DNA from: Rhizobium sp. Leaf262
GTDB lineage: Bacteria > Pseudomonadota > Alphaproteobacteria > Rhizobiales > Rhizobiaceae
Length of the DNA stretch: 64,000 nt
Assembly (NCBI RefSeq): GCF_001422245.1
Contig: NZ_LMMM01000017.1
Coordinates: 129,541-193,540, forward strand
Direction of reading: 5' to 3'
Shown: positions 26,453 through 35,460 of the stretch, one piece after another
How the letters are laid out: the number at the start of each line of letters is the position of its first letter
Position numbering within the stretch: the stretch's first letter is position 1
Translations under genes and position numbers: made by a program
The notes under the pieces: generated by a model
The model's database searches: none
What the model saw: the letters and a program-made list of their open reading frames with translations, nothing else
What the model was told of the DNA's origin: nothing

Positions 26453-26490
26453 GTGTCAATTAGTGAATTCAAGGTGTCAATATATGATAC
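26453..26490. promoter_or_regulatory. Two operator half-site repeats in the dgoK/DapA-family divergent region
   Basis: GTGTCA-N5-TGATAC at 26474-26490 is a near-perfect 17-bp dyad (five of six arm bases match). A second GTGTCA occurs at 26453-26458 followed after five bases by TGAATT, a weaker right arm. The two left arms start 21 bp apart, two helical turns, and both lie between divergent genes, as for a dimeric repressor binding cooperatively. The IclR-type fusion encoded at 33774 is the only regulator in the locus. Confidence 0.55.
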
Positions 26491-26507
26491 TAATTTGGGA
26501 GGATAAG

Positions 26508-27416
26508 ATGGTGGTTGACCTCAGGGGGATTTTGCCCGTTCTGCCCACGCCGTTTCTGGCTGATGGCGGCATTGACGAAGCAGGCATGAAGCGGCTTGTG
26601 GTCTTTGCGCTCGACAAGGGCGTGGATGGAATCGTCTTTCCCGGTTTCGCTAGCGAAGTGGAGACTTTGAGCGCCGCCGAGCGCGCAACCCTGCTGAAGA
26701 TCGTCGTGGATGCTGCGGCTGGGCGGGTGCCGGTCGTCGCCGGCGCCAGTGCTGCCGACTGGCGTGACGTGGTCGAGCATGGACGGGCGGCATCGGCGCT
26801 TGGCATTCATCACCTGATGGTCCAGCCGCCCAAATCGGTCGGCACGGATGTACCGGCGCTGACCGAATTCCTTGGCAGGGTTGTCGAAGCACTTCCCGAA
26901 GTTGAAATCATCCTGCAGAACGCGCCTGCGCCGCGCGGCTCCGACCTCTCGCCGCAGGCGATCGTGGAGATCGTGCGTGCCTTGCCTAAGGTCACCTATG
27001 TAAAGGAAGAGACGCTCCCCGCTGGCCCCGCCATCAGCCACATCATTGCCCAAGCGCCCGCGACGCTGAAGGGCGTCATCGGCGGTGGTGGCGCGCGCTA
27101 CATTCTCGACGAATATGCACGTGGTGCCACGGCGGCCATGCCGGCGCTGGAGATCGCTGAGCAACATGTGGCCATCGACCGGGCACTTGTCGCGGGGCGA
27201 CGGGAGGAGGCTCGCAAGATCTATGTCCGCACCTTGCCGCTTCTGGTGTTACAGGCGGTTTATCGCATGCGGTTGACCAAATATGTGCTGGCGCGTCGTG
27301 GCGTAATCGAAGGCGTGAGTGTGCGAGCGCCGACACCCGAGCTTGATGCGGCGGCCATTGCCGATATCGACGCCAATCTGGTTGAGCTGGGCCTTGCGGC
27401 CCCGGAGGCCGCATGA
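26508..27416 (+). CDS. DapA-family (class I pyruvate lyase superfamily) aldolase/dehydratase
   Basis: A protein of 302 residues from ATG 26508, chosen because GGGAGG lies six bases before it; an upstream start would cross the operator. GILPVLPTPFLADGGIDEAG and FPGFASEVETLSAAER are typical. The Schiff-base lysine is in TYVKEETLPAGP. The Tyr that assists catalysis in DapA (normally in a YNVP-like motif) is replaced by Gln in IILQNAPAP, as I recall for some L-2-keto-3-deoxyarabonate dehydratase-like members. It probably cleaves or dehydrates a 2-keto-3-deoxy sugar acid made by the next gene, with which it overlaps by four bases. Confidence 0.82.
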   Translation: MVVDLRGILPVLPTPFLADGGIDEAGMKRLVVFALDKGVDGIVFPGFASEVETLSAAERATLLKIVVDAAAGRVPVVAGASAADWRDVVEHGRAASALGIHHLMVQPPKSVGTDVPALTEFLGRVVEALPEVEIILQNAPAPRGSDLSPQAIVEIVRALPKVTYVKEETLPAGPAISHIIAQAPATLKGVIGGGGARYILDEYARGATAAMPALEIAEQHVAIDRALVAGRREEARKIYVRTLPLLVLQAVYRMRLTKYVLARRGVIEGVSVRAPTPELDAAAIADIDANLVELGLAAPEAA

Positions 27417-28579
27417 ACAGCCCTGTCGCAACCGTCGAGGTCTTTACGCTGACACAGCCACGTAAGGTTCCGTATCTTGGCGCACTCAGGGAAGGCGAGG
27501 TCGTCAATCCAAACGGTTATATCGTGCGCAAGGGCAATCGAACGGTCTATCCTACCTTTGACCGCAGCGTGCTGGTGCGGATGACGACCAAGGCCGGCGT
27601 TGTCGGCTGGGGCGAGACCTATGGTATCGTCGCGCCCGGTGCGGTGGCGGCAATCATCAACGATCTGCTGGCCGGGTTCGTGATCGGCCGCGACGCCTCC
27701 GATCCCTCTGCGATCTATGACGATCTTTACGACATGATGCGCGTGCGCGGTTACACCGGGGGCTTTTACGTTGATGCGCTCGCCGCACTCGATATTGCGC
27801 TCTGGGATATCGCCGGCCAGGAAGCCGGAAAATCGGTTCGCGACCTTCTCGGCGGCGGCCTGGACAGCTTCTCGGCCTATGTTTCCGGGCTGCCGGAAAA
27901 GACGTTGAGAGAGCGGGGGGAGTTGGCTAAATACTGGCAGGACCGTGGTTTCAACGCCTTCAAATTCGCAACGCCGGTGGCTGACGATGGCCCGGCGGCG
28001 GAAATCGCCAATCTTCGGCACGTCCTTGGCCCACAGGCAAAAATTGCCGCCGACATGCACTGGAACCAGACGCCGGAACGCGCGCTGGAACTGATTGCCG
28101 AGATGAAATTGTTCGATCCGTGGTTCGCTGAGGCGCCGGTCTGGACGGAGGATATTGCCGGATTGGAAAAGGTATCGAAAGGAACAGATATACCGATCGC
28201 CGTTGGCGAGGAATGGCGCACCCATTGGGACATGCGCGCCCGCGTCGAGCGCTGCCGCATCGCGATCGTGCAGCCGGAAATGGGGCACAAAGGCATCACC
28301 AATTTTATCCGCATCGGCGTTCTTGCTGCCGAGCATGGCATTGACGTCATTCCGCACGCGACAGTCGGTGCCGGCATCTTCCTTGCCGCCAGCCTGCAGG
28401 CATCATCGACATTGCCGACTTTAAACAGCCACGAGTTCCAGCACTCGATTTTCGAGCCCAACCGTCGCCTGCTTACCGGTGACATGGATTGCCGGGAAGG
28501 AAGATATTACCTGCCGGCCGGCCCGGGACTTGGCGTCAAGCCGTCGGAGGCGGCGCTCGCCCTTCTTGAACGTATCTGA
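27413..28579 (+). CDS. Enolase-superfamily (mandelate racemase-like) sugar-acid dehydratase
   Basis: A protein of 388 residues. An N-terminal capping domain ends near VDALAALDIALWDIAGQEAG. Barrel residues visible are the Lys in FNAFKFATP, metal ligands Asp in KIAADMHWNQ, Glu in DPWFAEAPVW and Glu in IAVGEEWRTHW, and the His in VIPHATVGAG. That set fits the mandelate racemase/galactonate dehydratase branch, which removes water from a sugar acid to give a 2-keto-3-deoxy acid. Substrate among aldonates/aldarates is not readable. It overlaps the aldolase gene upstream, and a GGAGGAGG site for the binding-protein gene follows. Confidence 0.85.
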   Translation: MNSPVATVEVFTLTQPRKVPYLGALREGEVVNPNGYIVRKGNRTVYPTFDRSVLVRMTTKAGVVGWGETYGIVAPGAVAAIINDLLAGFVIGRDASDPSAIYDDLYDMMRVRGYTGGFYVDALAALDIALWDIAGQEAGKSVRDLLGGGLDSFSAYVSGLPEKTLRERGELAKYWQDRGFNAFKFATPVADDGPAAEIANLRHVLGPQAKIAADMHWNQTPERALELIAEMKLFDPWFAEAPVWTEDIAGLEKVSKGTDIPIAVGEEWRTHWDMRARVERCRIAIVQPEMGHKGITNFIRIGVLAAEHGIDVIPHATVGAGIFLAASLQASSTLPTLNSHEFQHSIFEPNRRLLTGDMDCREGRYYLPAGPGLGVKPSEAALALLERI

Positions 28580-28603
28580 ATTGGTTTTTTGGAGGAGGAA
28601 CCC

Positions 28604-29875
28604 ATGACCAAAAGAATGAGAACTCTGGCGCTTGGCACAGCGACCGCATTGTTGATGACGCTGGGCGGATTTGCTCCCGCCATGGCCGATACTGTGCTGA
28701 AGTTCATCTCCTGGCAAACGGACGATGCCGGCACGGGCGAATGGTGGCGCTCTGCCATTGCTACCTTTGAAAAACAGCATCCGGGCGTGAAAATCGAATT
28801 CACCAAAGCGGAGCGTAGTTCCTATGCCGACACGATGACAACGCTTTTCGCGGCCAACCAGCCGCCGCAGATCGTGCATTTGGCGTCATTCGAATTTCAG
28901 ATGTTTGCAGATAGCGGCTGGCTCGAACCTCTCGACCCGTGGCTCAAGAAAGACACCATCGACATGACCGGTTGGGCCGGCCAGCAGAAATGCGAGTGGA
29001 ACGGCGAAACTGTCTGCATCATGACCAACTATTTCGGCTTCGTCATGGCCTATAACAAGAAGATTTTGGAAGAAGCGGGCGTCGCGGTTCCGAAGACCTA
29101 CGACGAGTTTTTGGCCGCAGCAAAGGCGACGACCAAGGATCTCAATGGTGATGGCATCATCGACCAGTTTGGCACCGGCCATGAAACCAAAGGCGGTCCG
29201 GGGCAATATCTGACGGAAATGCTGAACTACATCCTTGATGCAGGCGCCTACTGGACCGACAAGGACGGCAACATCACCATCGATACGCCGCAGATGGCGG
29301 AAGGCTTGAGCCGGTGGAAAACCGTCATGAAAAGCGGCATCAGCCCGGTTGACATGAGCGCCAGCGACGTACGCAAGCTCTTTGCCGACGGCAAAATGGC
29401 GATGCGCTTCGATGGGCCCTGGCTGTACGGCACAACCGAAAAGGGTTCGGCCAAGAATGACATTGTTTACGCAGCACCGCCGTTTCATCCGCCGCTCGGT
29501 GGATCGTCCAACGTGCTGGCCATGCCGGCTGATATTCCCGACGACCAGAAGGCATTGGTCTGGGATTTCATCAAGCTGACGATGTCGCCGGAATTCCAGC
29601 GCAGCTATGCCACCCTTGGCGGCAACACTCCGCCAAGCCCGAAGGCCGACGTCTCGGGTGTCGAAAAGACCATCCCGCATTTTCCCGTACTCATCGCCAC
29701 GATGAAGGCGGCATCCGAGGCGGGTATCGACCGCGTTCCGACCGGACTTGAGCTCTTCTACAATGAGTTCAGCAAGATGGTGATGGAAGAAAGCCAGCGG
29801 ATGATCATACAGGATCTCGATCCGGCAGAGGTGGCGAAGACCATGCAGGCAAAGGCGGAAGCCATCAAGGGTTAA
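28604..29875 (+). CDS. Sugar ABC transporter substrate-binding protein (CUT1)
   Basis: A protein of 423 residues with a Sec signal peptide (MTKRMRT, hydrophobic stretch, cut after APAMA). Family-1 binding-protein features include VKIEFTKAERSSYADTMTTL, FVMAYNKKILEEAGV with PKTYDEFLAAAKA, and GKMAMRFDGPW. ATG 28604 is chosen for the GGAGGAGG five bases before it. It heads a CUT1 importer with two permeases and an ATPase, placed after the dehydratase, so the ligand is likely the sugar acid or sugar that the operon degrades. Confidence 0.9.
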   Translation: MTKRMRTLALGTATALLMTLGGFAPAMADTVLKFISWQTDDAGTGEWWRSAIATFEKQHPGVKIEFTKAERSSYADTMTTLFAANQPPQIVHLASFEFQMFADSGWLEPLDPWLKKDTIDMTGWAGQQKCEWNGETVCIMTNYFGFVMAYNKKILEEAGVAVPKTYDEFLAAAKATTKDLNGDGIIDQFGTGHETKGGPGQYLTEMLNYILDAGAYWTDKDGNITIDTPQMAEGLSRWKTVMKSGISPVDMSASDVRKLFADGKMAMRFDGPWLYGTTEKGSAKNDIVYAAPPFHPPLGGSSNVLAMPADIPDDQKALVWDFIKLTMSPEFQRSYATLGGNTPPSPKADVSGVEKTIPHFPVLIATMKAASEAGIDRVPTGLELFYNEFSKMVMEESQRMIIQDLDPAEVAKTMQAKAEAIKG

Positions 29876-29888
29876 TCCCAATGTCTCG

Positions 29889-29913
29889 CCATGGCCCTCT
29901 TAAAGGGCCATGG
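29889..29913 (+). terminator. Intergenic hairpin between binding-protein and permease genes
   Basis: CCATGGCCCT at 29889-29898 pairs perfectly with AGGGCCATGG at 29904-29913 around a five-base loop. No T run. Such hairpins after binding-protein genes usually protect upstream mRNA so that the binding protein is made in excess. Confidence 0.55.
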
Positions 29914-29944
29914 CCATCATCCGCATCCGGCAGGAGGACTATCC

Positions 29945-30871
29945 ATGACCGAATCCGTTCGGGCTGGGCGTCGCAAGTTTTTCGATCTTGCGCGTCCCAG
30001 CCGGCAACATCTTCTCGGCTATATTCTGATCGCACCCGCGGTCCTGATGGTTGCCGCCATCATCGTCTGGCCGCTCGTTTTGGCCATCGACCTGTCGTTC
30101 CAGCAGGTTAAGATTCCAAGGCTCGGTGGCGCCAGCCGACCATTCTCATTGGCCAATTACAACTGGCTGTTTTCGTCACCGGAATTCTGGCTGGCCTGCT
30201 GGGTGACGTTGAAGCTGGTTATAGTTGTCACCGTCGGCAGTGTTGCCGTTGGTCTGAGCACGGCGCTTCTCGCCAACAACCGCTTTAAGGGCCGCACCGT
30301 CGCGCGGCTGGGAATGGCGCTGCCCTGGGCTGTCCCGGAAATCATCGCGGTCGTCATTTTTGCATGGATGTTTGACACCTCCTTTGGCCTGTTCGGCTGG
30401 CTGGCGATCCAGCTCGGTTTCACTGACCAGATGATACCCTGGGTCAGCAGTTCCACGGCCGCCTTCTGGGCCGTTGCCATCACCATGGTGTGGAAGGGCT
30501 TTCCATTCGTGTCGATCATGTGTCTCGCCGGCCTGCAGTCCATTCCCGCCGATTATTACGCGGCCGCAAAGGTGGATGGCGCAAGTGTCTGGCAGCGTTT
30601 CCGCTGGATCACTATGCCGCTGTTGATGCCGGTTCTGGGCGTGACGCTGGTGCTGACGCTGCTTTGGGTGTTCCGCGACTTTTCGATCATCAAGGTTTTG
30701 ACCGGCGGCGGGCCGCTGCGTTCGACCCAGACATTGTCGATCATGACCTATGACCAGGCCTTCCAGTACCACAATTTCGGCCGTGCCGCCGCCGTCGGCG
30801 TGCTGACACTGGCGATCTGCATCGTCGCGAGCCTGTTGATGCTCGGCCGGCGTTCTAAATCGATCTATTGA
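29945..30871 (+). CDS. Sugar ABC transporter permease (MalF type)
   Basis: A protein of 308 residues from ATG 29945, with CAGGAGG seven bases before it. Six membrane segments follow a cytoplasmic N terminus. The EAA loop DYYAAAKVDGASVWQRFRWI then TMPLLMPVLG is diagnostic of CUT1 MalF-like permeases. It pairs with the MalG-type permease at 30882. Confidence 0.9.
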   Translation: MTESVRAGRRKFFDLARPSRQHLLGYILIAPAVLMVAAIIVWPLVLAIDLSFQQVKIPRLGGASRPFSLANYNWLFSSPEFWLACWVTLKLVIVVTVGSVAVGLSTALLANNRFKGRTVARLGMALPWAVPEIIAVVIFAWMFDTSFGLFGWLAIQLGFTDQMIPWVSSSTAAFWAVAITMVWKGFPFVSIMCLAGLQSIPADYYAAAKVDGASVWQRFRWITMPLLMPVLGVTLVLTLLWVFRDFSIIKVLTGGGPLRSTQTLSIMTYDQAFQYHNFGRAAAVGVLTLAICIVASLLMLGRRSKSIY

Positions 30872-30881
30872 GGAGGCTTTG

Positions 30882-31712
30882 ATGAAGCGAACATTTTTGC
30901 AGAGCCTTGCTCTTTACGCGACCGTCATCTTCACGCTGGTGATGATCCTCTTCCCGGTTTACTGGCTTCTTGTCACAGCACTTTCCACCACCGATGAGCT
31001 GTACCGGCTGCCGCCGACCTTCTGGCCGGAAGACGCGCAGTGGGATATTTTCGCCCGCGTCTGGGCGGCAAAACCGATCCTGCTCTGGCTCTGGAATTCG
31101 ATGCTGGCGGCCATCGGTTCTGTGGCGCTGTCGATGCTGGTTTCGGTCAGCGCCGGTTATGCGCTCTCGCGCTACTCCATGAGGGGCGGCGCGACCATGG
31201 GTCTCTTCGTACTGACGGCGAAGATGCTGCCTGCGACGCTGCTGGTCATTCCACTGTTTTCCATCTTTTCCAGCTTCGGCCTGATCGGCAGCCTGTGGAC
31301 GCTGGTGCTGGCGCATTCGACGATGATCATTCCGTTCGCCACGTGGATGCTAAAGGGCTATTTCGACACCATTCCCAAAGAACTGGAACAGGCCGCCATG
31401 GTGGACGGTTGCTCGCCGATCGGCGCGATGGTGCGCGTCGTGCTTCCGATCGCCACACCCGGTCTTGCAGCCACAGCCCTTTATGCCTTTGTGCTCAGCT
31501 GGGCAGATTATGCCTATGCGCGCACCTTCCTCGTCAACTCGCCGGACAATTGGACGGCCAATCTCGGCATCACCACGATGCAGGGCGAATACGTCACCTA
31601 CTGGAATGACATATCCGCCGCATCGGTGTTCATCGCGCTGCCGATCATCGCAATCTACCTGTTCCTGGAACGTTATTTGGTCGGCGGCCTCACCGCTGGC
31701 GCGGAGAAATAA
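30882..31712 (+). CDS. Sugar ABC transporter permease (MalG type)
   Basis: A protein of 276 residues starting at ATG 30882 with GAGGAGG upstream; an in-frame TTG one codon earlier is less likely. Six membrane segments and the EAA loop ELEQAAMVDGCSPIGAMVRV then VLPIATPGLA. It closes the permease pair of this CUT1 importer and is separated from the ATPase gene by two bases. Confidence 0.9.
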   Translation: MKRTFLQSLALYATVIFTLVMILFPVYWLLVTALSTTDELYRLPPTFWPEDAQWDIFARVWAAKPILLWLWNSMLAAIGSVALSMLVSVSAGYALSRYSMRGGATMGLFVLTAKMLPATLLVIPLFSIFSSFGLIGSLWTLVLAHSTMIIPFATWMLKGYFDTIPKELEQAAMVDGCSPIGAMVRVVLPIATPGLAATALYAFVLSWADYAYARTFLVNSPDNWTANLGITTMQGEYVTYWNDISAASVFIALPIIAIYLFLERYLVGGLTAGAEK

Positions 31713-31714
31713 GC

Positions 31715-32797
31715 ATGGCCAATATATCCATTCGCAATGTCAGCAAATCTTATGGCGCGCTCAATGTACTCAGGCCCTTTTCGCTTGAGATCGAGAACGG
31801 CGAGTTCGTGGTTCTGGTCGGGCCTTCCGGCTGCGGCAAGTCGACGATGTTGAAAATCCTTGCCGGTCTCGAACCGGCAAGCGACGGGCAGATATTCATC
31901 GGCGACAATGAGGTCACGGATCTGGCACCGGGTGACCGCGACATCGCCATGGTCTTCCAGAACTATGCGCTTTATCCGCACCTGACCGTTCGCCAGAATA
32001 TCGGCTTCGGCCTAAAGATGCGCGGCACCGACAAGGCCGAGCTCGACCGCCGGGTCAACGATGCGGCGCGCATCCTAGAAGTGACACCCTATCTCGACCG
32101 CAAGCCCAAGGATCTGTCGGGCGGCCAGCGGCAGCGCGTCGCGCTGGGCCGCGCCATCGTGCGCCAGCCGCAGGCCTTCCTGATGGATGAGCCGCTTTCC
32201 AACCTCGACGCCAAGCTGCGTGTCCATATGCGCGCCGAAATCGGCGCCCTGCACAAACGTATCGGTGTCACCACCGTTTATGTAACGCATGACCAGGTGG
32301 AAGCCATGACCATGGCGGACCGGGTGGTTATCATGCAGGGTGGCGTCATCCAGCAAATCGCTGCACCGGACGAGCTCTTCAATAATCCGGCCAATCTTTT
32401 CGTTGCTGGTTTCATCGGCTCGCCGGGCATGAATTTCCTCAATGCGGAACTGCGCAACGGTGCGCTGACACTGTTTGGCCAAACGGTAACGATGCCTAAA
32501 GCCCGAGCCCATGAAGGAAATTTCGTTGTCGGCCTGCGACCGGAGCATCTGACGCTGGGCGATGCGCCCGTGATGTTCAACGTCCGTCCGACGCTGGTGG
32601 AAAGTCTGGGATCGGAGAAATACGTCTATTTCGATGATGGCGGCGCAAGGGTGGCCGATGGCGAAGAGGGCAAGTCCAAGGGGCTGATCGCCCGCGTCTC
32701 CCATACCGGCAGCCTTGCTGGCGATGAGGCGCTGCGGCTCGGTTTCGATCCAGCTCAGCTCTATCTCTTTGATGCAAAGACCGGAGCACGGCTATGA
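31715..32797 (+). CDS. Sugar ABC transporter ATP-binding protein (UgpC/MsmK type)
   Basis: A protein of 360 residues: Walker [11 protein letters not shown]-loop FQNYALYPHLTV, signature [17 protein letters not shown], Walker [16 protein letters not shown] and the switch His [16 protein letters not shown]-terminal OB-fold regulatory domain of about 120 residues follows (VGLRPEHLTLGD). It energises the two CUT1 permeases upstream and overlaps the next gene by four bases. Confidence 0.93.
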   Translation: MANISIRNVSKSYGALNVLRPFSLEIENGEFVVLVGPSGCGKSTMLKILAGLEPASDGQIFIGDNEVTDLAPGDRDIAMVFQNYALYPHLTVRQNIGFGLKMRGTDKAELDRRVNDAARILEVTPYLDRKPKDLSGGQRQRVALGRAIVRQPQAFLMDEPLSNLDAKLRVHMRAEIGALHKRIGVTTVYVTHDQVEAMTMADRVVIMQGGVIQQIAAPDELFNNPANLFVAGFIGSPGMNFLNAELRNGALTLFGQTVTMPKARAHEGNFVVGLRPEHLTLGDAPVMFNVRPTLVESLGSEKYVYFDDGGARVADGEEGKSKGLIARVSHTGSLAGDEALRLGFDPAQLYLFDAKTGARL

Positions 32798-33777
32798 TCC
32801 TGGTCACCGGATCGGCAGGCCGTGTCGGCCGCGCCGTGGTTGCCGCGTTGCGCGCTGGTGGCCGCACCGTTCGTGGCCTCGATCTGAAGCCGTCAGGAAC
32901 CGGTGGCGAGGAAACTGTCGGGTCGCTGGAGGATGCCCAGGCCATTTCCAAAGCCATGGTCGGCGTGAGTGCGGTCCTGCATCTGGGAGCCTTCATGTCC
33001 TGGGTACCCGCTGATCGCGACCGCATGTTCGCTGCCAATGTCGAGGGCACGCGTCGGCTTTTGGACGCGGCCTCGGCGGCTGGAGTTCGCCGGTTCGTCT
33101 TTGCATCTTCTGGTGAAGTGTATCCTGAAAACCGCCCGGAGTTCCTGCCGGTCACCGAAGACCATCCGCTTCGTCCCAATTCGCCCTATGGTTTGACGAA
33201 GCTGCTGGGCGAAGAGCTGGTAGGATTTTATCAACGGACTAGCTCCATGGAAACGGTGATCCTGAGGTTCTCACATACGCAGGATGCGGCGGAACTTCTG
33301 GATGAAGACAGTTTCTTTTCCGGTCCTCGCTTTTTCCTACGGCCGCGCATTCGCCAGCAGCAGAATTTCGGAAACACGGCTATCGCCGAACTGCTTCAGT
33401 CCAAAGACATTGATGAGCCCTCGCACATTCTGGCGCGCAATGAAAACGGCCGACCGTTCCGTATGCACATCACCGATACGCGCGACATGGTGGCAGGCAT
33501 TCTGCTCGCTCTCGATCACCCCGAGGCGGCTGGAGGTACCTTCAATCTAGGTGCCGACGAACCAGTCGATTTCGCCGCACTTCTGCCGAAGATTGCAGCG
33601 CTGACCGGCCTTCCCATCGTCACGGTCGATTTTCCCGGCGATGGCGTTTATTACCATACGTCCAACGAGCGGATCAGAAACAAATTGGGGTTTGAAGCAG
33701 AATGGACGATGGACCGGATGCTGAACGACGCGGCGGCCGCAAGGCGGGGGCGGTGCGCGAAGGAGCAGAGGCGATGA
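32794..33777 (+). CDS. NAD(P)-dependent epimerase/dehydratase-type extended SDR
   Basis: A protein of 327 residues. VTGSAGRVGRAVVAAL is the N-terminal cofactor loop, RFVFASSGEVYPEN carries the catalytic Ser, and SPYGLTKLLGEEL the active-site Tyr/Lys. It belongs to the family that includes sugar-nucleotide epimerases but also uronate and aldose 1-dehydrogenases. Inside a catabolic operon with a lactonase-like domain next door, sugar or uronate oxidation to a lactone is the likelier job; an epimerase remains possible. It overlaps both neighbours by four bases. Confidence 0.82.
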   Translation: MILVTGSAGRVGRAVVAALRAGGRTVRGLDLKPSGTGGEETVGSLEDAQAISKAMVGVSAVLHLGAFMSWVPADRDRMFAANVEGTRRLLDAASAAGVRRFVFASSGEVYPENRPEFLPVTEDHPLRPNSPYGLTKLLGEELVGFYQRTSSMETVILRFSHTQDAAELLDEDSFFSGPRFFLRPRIRQQQNFGNTAIAELLQSKDIDEPSHILARNENGRPFRMHITDTRDMVAGILLALDHPEAAGGTFNLGADEPVDFAALLPKIAALTGLPIVTVDFPGDGVYYHTSNERIRNKLGFEAEWTMDRMLNDAAAARRGRCAKEQRR

Positions 33778-35456
33778 AGCCTGAGACGCCTGGCGGCACG
33801 GCGGCGCTGGCCAAGGGGCTAACCCTGCTCGACATGGTTGCCGATGCGCCCGAACCGCCACGTTTTGCTGAGTTATTGCGCGCTTCCGGACTGCCGAAGC
33901 CGACCTTTGCACGCATCCTGCGCACCCTTATCGCCTACGGCCTTGTCCGGCAGGATGCGGCCCGTGGCACTTATGTTCTTGGCCAGCGTTTTCTGGAAAT
34001 GTCCCACAAGGTCTGGGAGAGTTTTGATCTCCTCTCGGCGGCGACCCCGGAGCTCGAGCGGCTGGCGGCCGAGCTGGGCGAGACAGTTGCGCTGTGTCGG
34101 CTTGACGGCACGATGACGCAATATCTGGCCGAGCGTTCGCCGAATGGTCTTTCCGTGCGCGTCGAGGTAGGGCGCCGCGTCCCCCTGCATTGCACGGCAC
34201 CTGGCAAGGCGCTGCTCGCCTTTCAGGACCCGGCCGTCGGTCGGGCCCTGCTGGATCGCCTGCCGCTCGACCCGCAGACAGCCAAAACCATCACGACGCT
34301 CGATGCGCTCCAGGCTGACCTTACATTGACGCGAGCGCGTGGTTATTCGATATCTTATGAGGAGCATCTGCCGGGCGTGAATTCGGTTGCGGCCCCTGTA
34401 ATAGGCCGTGATAATACGCCGATGGGCGTGCTGGTCGCGCTTGGACCCTCATCACGGCTTGATACCTCCATCATTCATCCTGCCGGACGTGAACTGATTG
34501 CCGCCGCGCGTCGCATCACTGGTGCCGCCGGGGCCGTCGCTATCAGCTCCAGACCAAGGCCGCGATCGGCAACGGGCCGACCAAGCGCCGATTTGACGTG
34601 TATCCTTCCATGGGGTGCACAGCTCGGCGAGAGCCCCGTGTGGCATGACGGCGAGAACGCTCTCTACTGGGTGGACATCCTTCACCCCGCCGTTCATCGC
34701 TTTGATCCGGCGACAGGGCGTAACGAGACCTGCGAGACCGGCAAGTTGGTCAGTGCGGTCATTCCGGTTCGCGGTGGACGTCTGCTCGTCGCGTCTCAGG
34801 ATGGGATCGAATGGCTTGATTTTTCGTCCGGACGCCTCACCCCCTTTGTGAGCCCGGAGGCAGGCATCGCCGATAATCGCCTTAACGATGCCAAATGTGG
34901 GCCCGACGGGGCGATATGGGTTGGATCGATGAGAATTGATGCATCCAAGCCAACAGGCGCGCTTTATCGGATCAATGCCAATGGCGCTTTCGAGCGCAAG
35001 GAGGGTGGCATCATCGTTTCCAATGGACTCGGCTGGAGCCCCGATGGGAAAACATTCTACTTCGTTGACACGGTTCCTGGTCTCATCCACGCCTATGATT
35101 GCAACACTGTCAATGGAACGCTGTCCAATCGGCGCGAGTTCGCACGCATTCCCGTCGCTGACGGTCGGCCTGATGGCCTAGCCGTGGATGTGGAGGGAGG
35201 GGTCTGGTGTGCAATCTGGGACGGCTGGTGCGTGCGCCGTTATCTTCCGGACGGCAAGCTAGACCAGGTCATCGACATGCCGGTGCCGCGCCCGTCCAGC
35301 ATTGCCTTTGGCGGGCCGGATCTTTCGACGCTGTTCATCACCAGCGCCCGGACGCGCCTGCCGGCGTCCACGCTTGCCGAGGCGCCGCTCTCGGGCGGCC
35401 TGTTTTCCTGCCGTCCCGGAACCGCCGGGGCGCGGATTTCTGTGTTTGAAGGATAA
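33774..35456 (+). CDS. IclR-family regulator fused to an SMP-30/gluconolactonase domain
   Basis: A protein of 560 residues from the ATG overlapping the previous stop. Residues 1-75 are an IclR winged HTH (ALAKGLTLLDMV, GLPKPTFARILRTLIAYGLV). Residues 75-255 are the IclR effector domain (HCTAPGKALLAF, GYSISYEEHLPGVNSVAAPV). After an Arg/Ser/Pro-rich linker, residues about 275-560 form an SMP-30 beta-propeller whose metal ligands are in place: Glu in LGESPVW, Asn in VSNGLGWSPDG, Asp in GRPDGLAVD. A regulator covalently joined to an apparently intact lactonase would sense its pathway by turning over or binding the lactone. It is a single uninterrupted frame, typical of a true fusion. Confidence 0.88.
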   Translation: MKPETPGGTAALAKGLTLLDMVADAPEPPRFAELLRASGLPKPTFARILRTLIAYGLVRQDAARGTYVLGQRFLEMSHKVWESFDLLSAATPELERLAAELGETVALCRLDGTMTQYLAERSPNGLSVRVEVGRRVPLHCTAPGKALLAFQDPAVGRALLDRLPLDPQTAKTITTLDALQADLTLTRARGYSISYEEHLPGVNSVAAPVIGRDNTPMGVLVALGPSSRLDTSIIHPAGRELIAAARRITGAAGAVAISSRPRPRSATGRPSADLTCILPWGAQLGESPVWHDGENALYWVDILHPAVHRFDPATGRNETCETGKLVSAVIPVRGGRLLVASQDGIEWLDFSSGRLTPFVSPEAGIADNRLNDAKCGPDGAIWVGSMRIDASKPTGALYRINANGAFERKEGGIIVSNGLGWSPDGKTFYFVDTVPGLIHAYDCNTVNGTLSNRREFARIPVADGRPDGLAVDVEGGVWCAIWDGWCVRRYLPDGKLDQVIDMPVPRPSSIAFGGPDLSTLFITSARTRLPASTLAEAPLSGGLFSCRPGTAGARISVFEG

Positions 35457-35460
35457 ACGC

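Noticed and set aside
27260..28357. Minus-strand frame of 365 residues opposite the enolase-family gene
   Set aside because: Shadow of a conserved gene; no recognisable domain.
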